The notes below the pieces were generated by a model. The model made no database searches and was not told where the DNA came from. It worked only from the letters and a program-made list of their open reading frames with translations. From Opitutales bacterium (GTDB lineage: Bacteria > Verrucomicrobiota > Verrucomicrobiae > Opitutales > CAG-312): a stretch of 12,557 bases of DNA. Each line of letters begins with the position of its first letter. The stretch's first letter is position 1. The position numbers were made by a program, and so were the translations under genes. Positions 12,425 through 12,557 of this stretch are shown piece by piece. The stretch covers positions 1 through 12,557 of the forward strand of contig JAGAOA010000111.1 in assembly GCA_017623955.1 (NCBI GenBank), read 5' to 3'.

Positions 12425-12557
12425 TGGATGTGTCGCATTCAGTTTCGGGGGGCTTTTGTTTTTGGCACAAAAAAATGTGTGCATCAGCTTTAAAACAATA
12501 CACTCAGGTTGATTTGAAGACCGGTTTTGTTAATAACTTTATTGATTTTTGCAAAAA
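12424..12557 (+). CDS. Second rightward gene, cut by the window end
   Basis: From ATG 12424 the frame is open for 44 codons to the window edge. AAAGG lies six bases upstream inside the previous gene, and the ATG overlaps that gene's TGA, so the start is well supported. The visible part (GGFCFWHKKMC, then LKTGFVNNFIDFC) is rich in Cys and aromatic residues and is not recognisable. Length and function lie outside the window. Confidence 0.5.
   Translation, partial: MDVSHSVSGGFCFWHKKMCASALKQYTQVDLKTGFVNNFIDFCK

Larger units (their letters stand above)
3843..12557. mobile_element. Integrated phage-like or satellite-like element, right end not seen
   Basis: The stretch from the tRNA-Thr 3' side to the window edge holds a tyrosine recombinase, a cI-like regulator with divergent promoters, and small genes of phage and plasmid type (ASCH, Lar-like, DUF2786-like, DUF6876-like, ribbon-helix-helix). 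Several of its genes have clear Shine-Dalgarno sequences, unlike the two chromosomal starts. The left boundary is inferred to lie between 3843 and about 4010. No structural phage, conjugation or replication genes are visible. The right attachment site must lie beyond 12557, so the type (prophage, satellite or integrative element) is open. Confidence 0.75.

Overview
The window joins a conserved chromosomal stretch (1 to about 3840) to an integrated, phage-like or satellite-like mobile element that runs off the right edge. The host is an AT-rich Gram-negative bacterium: it carries kdsA, for the Kdo sugar of lipopolysaccharide. The two chromosomal starts that can be seen have no Shine-Dalgarno (SD) sequence, as is common in Bacteroidota and in some PVC lineages (Lentisphaerota, Verrucomicrobiota). 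I cannot place it more precisely.

Chromosomal part: the 3' end of pyrG (CTP synthase), a secreted sialidase-like beta-propeller and kdsA lie head to tail, almost touching, and end at a strong terminator. Next comes tRNA-Thr(UGU) with an encoded CCA, followed by its own terminator-like hairpin. The CTP synthase has glycine where the catalytic glutaminase cysteine should be.

Element, left arm (about 3843-8400): short tandem repeats beside the tRNA, then a tight nine-gene minus-strand operon (8320 to 4079). In order of transcription it encodes a DUF6876-like protein, a small unknown, a DUF2786-like protein, a divergent tyrosine recombinase, a small coiled-coil protein, a small membrane protein, an ASCH-domain protein, a ribbon-helix-helix protein and a Lar-like zinc-ribbon protein. 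Many of these genes overlap and most have clear SD sequences. The operon ends at a terminator at 4011-4042.

Element, right arm (8449-12557): a plus-strand lipoprotein, then minus-strand cargo downstream of a cI-like regulator (12189 to 11710). The cargo lies in two stacked units. Unit B (STAS-like protein plus GHKL ATPase) starts one base after the regulator's stop codon. Unit A is a small protein plus a C-terminally anchored membrane protein. A 127-bp repeat with a terminator hairpin closes each unit, and a 114-bp copy of the regulator's 3' end separates them. The two repeat types join at a shared 9-bp sequence, CCTTCAGCA.

Control: CTAAAT-N3-ATTTAG palindromes occur at the regulator's own start, inside the divergent rightward promoter (12234-12263), and inside the promoter of the integrase operon (8366-8394). 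The last two places also share an exact 21-bp stretch. This suggests that one repressor silences both the integrase operon and the rightward operon while its own transcript expresses the cargo, like a lysogenic switch with lysogeny-expressed accessory genes. The functions of the cargo, and the regulator-operator link, are inferences.
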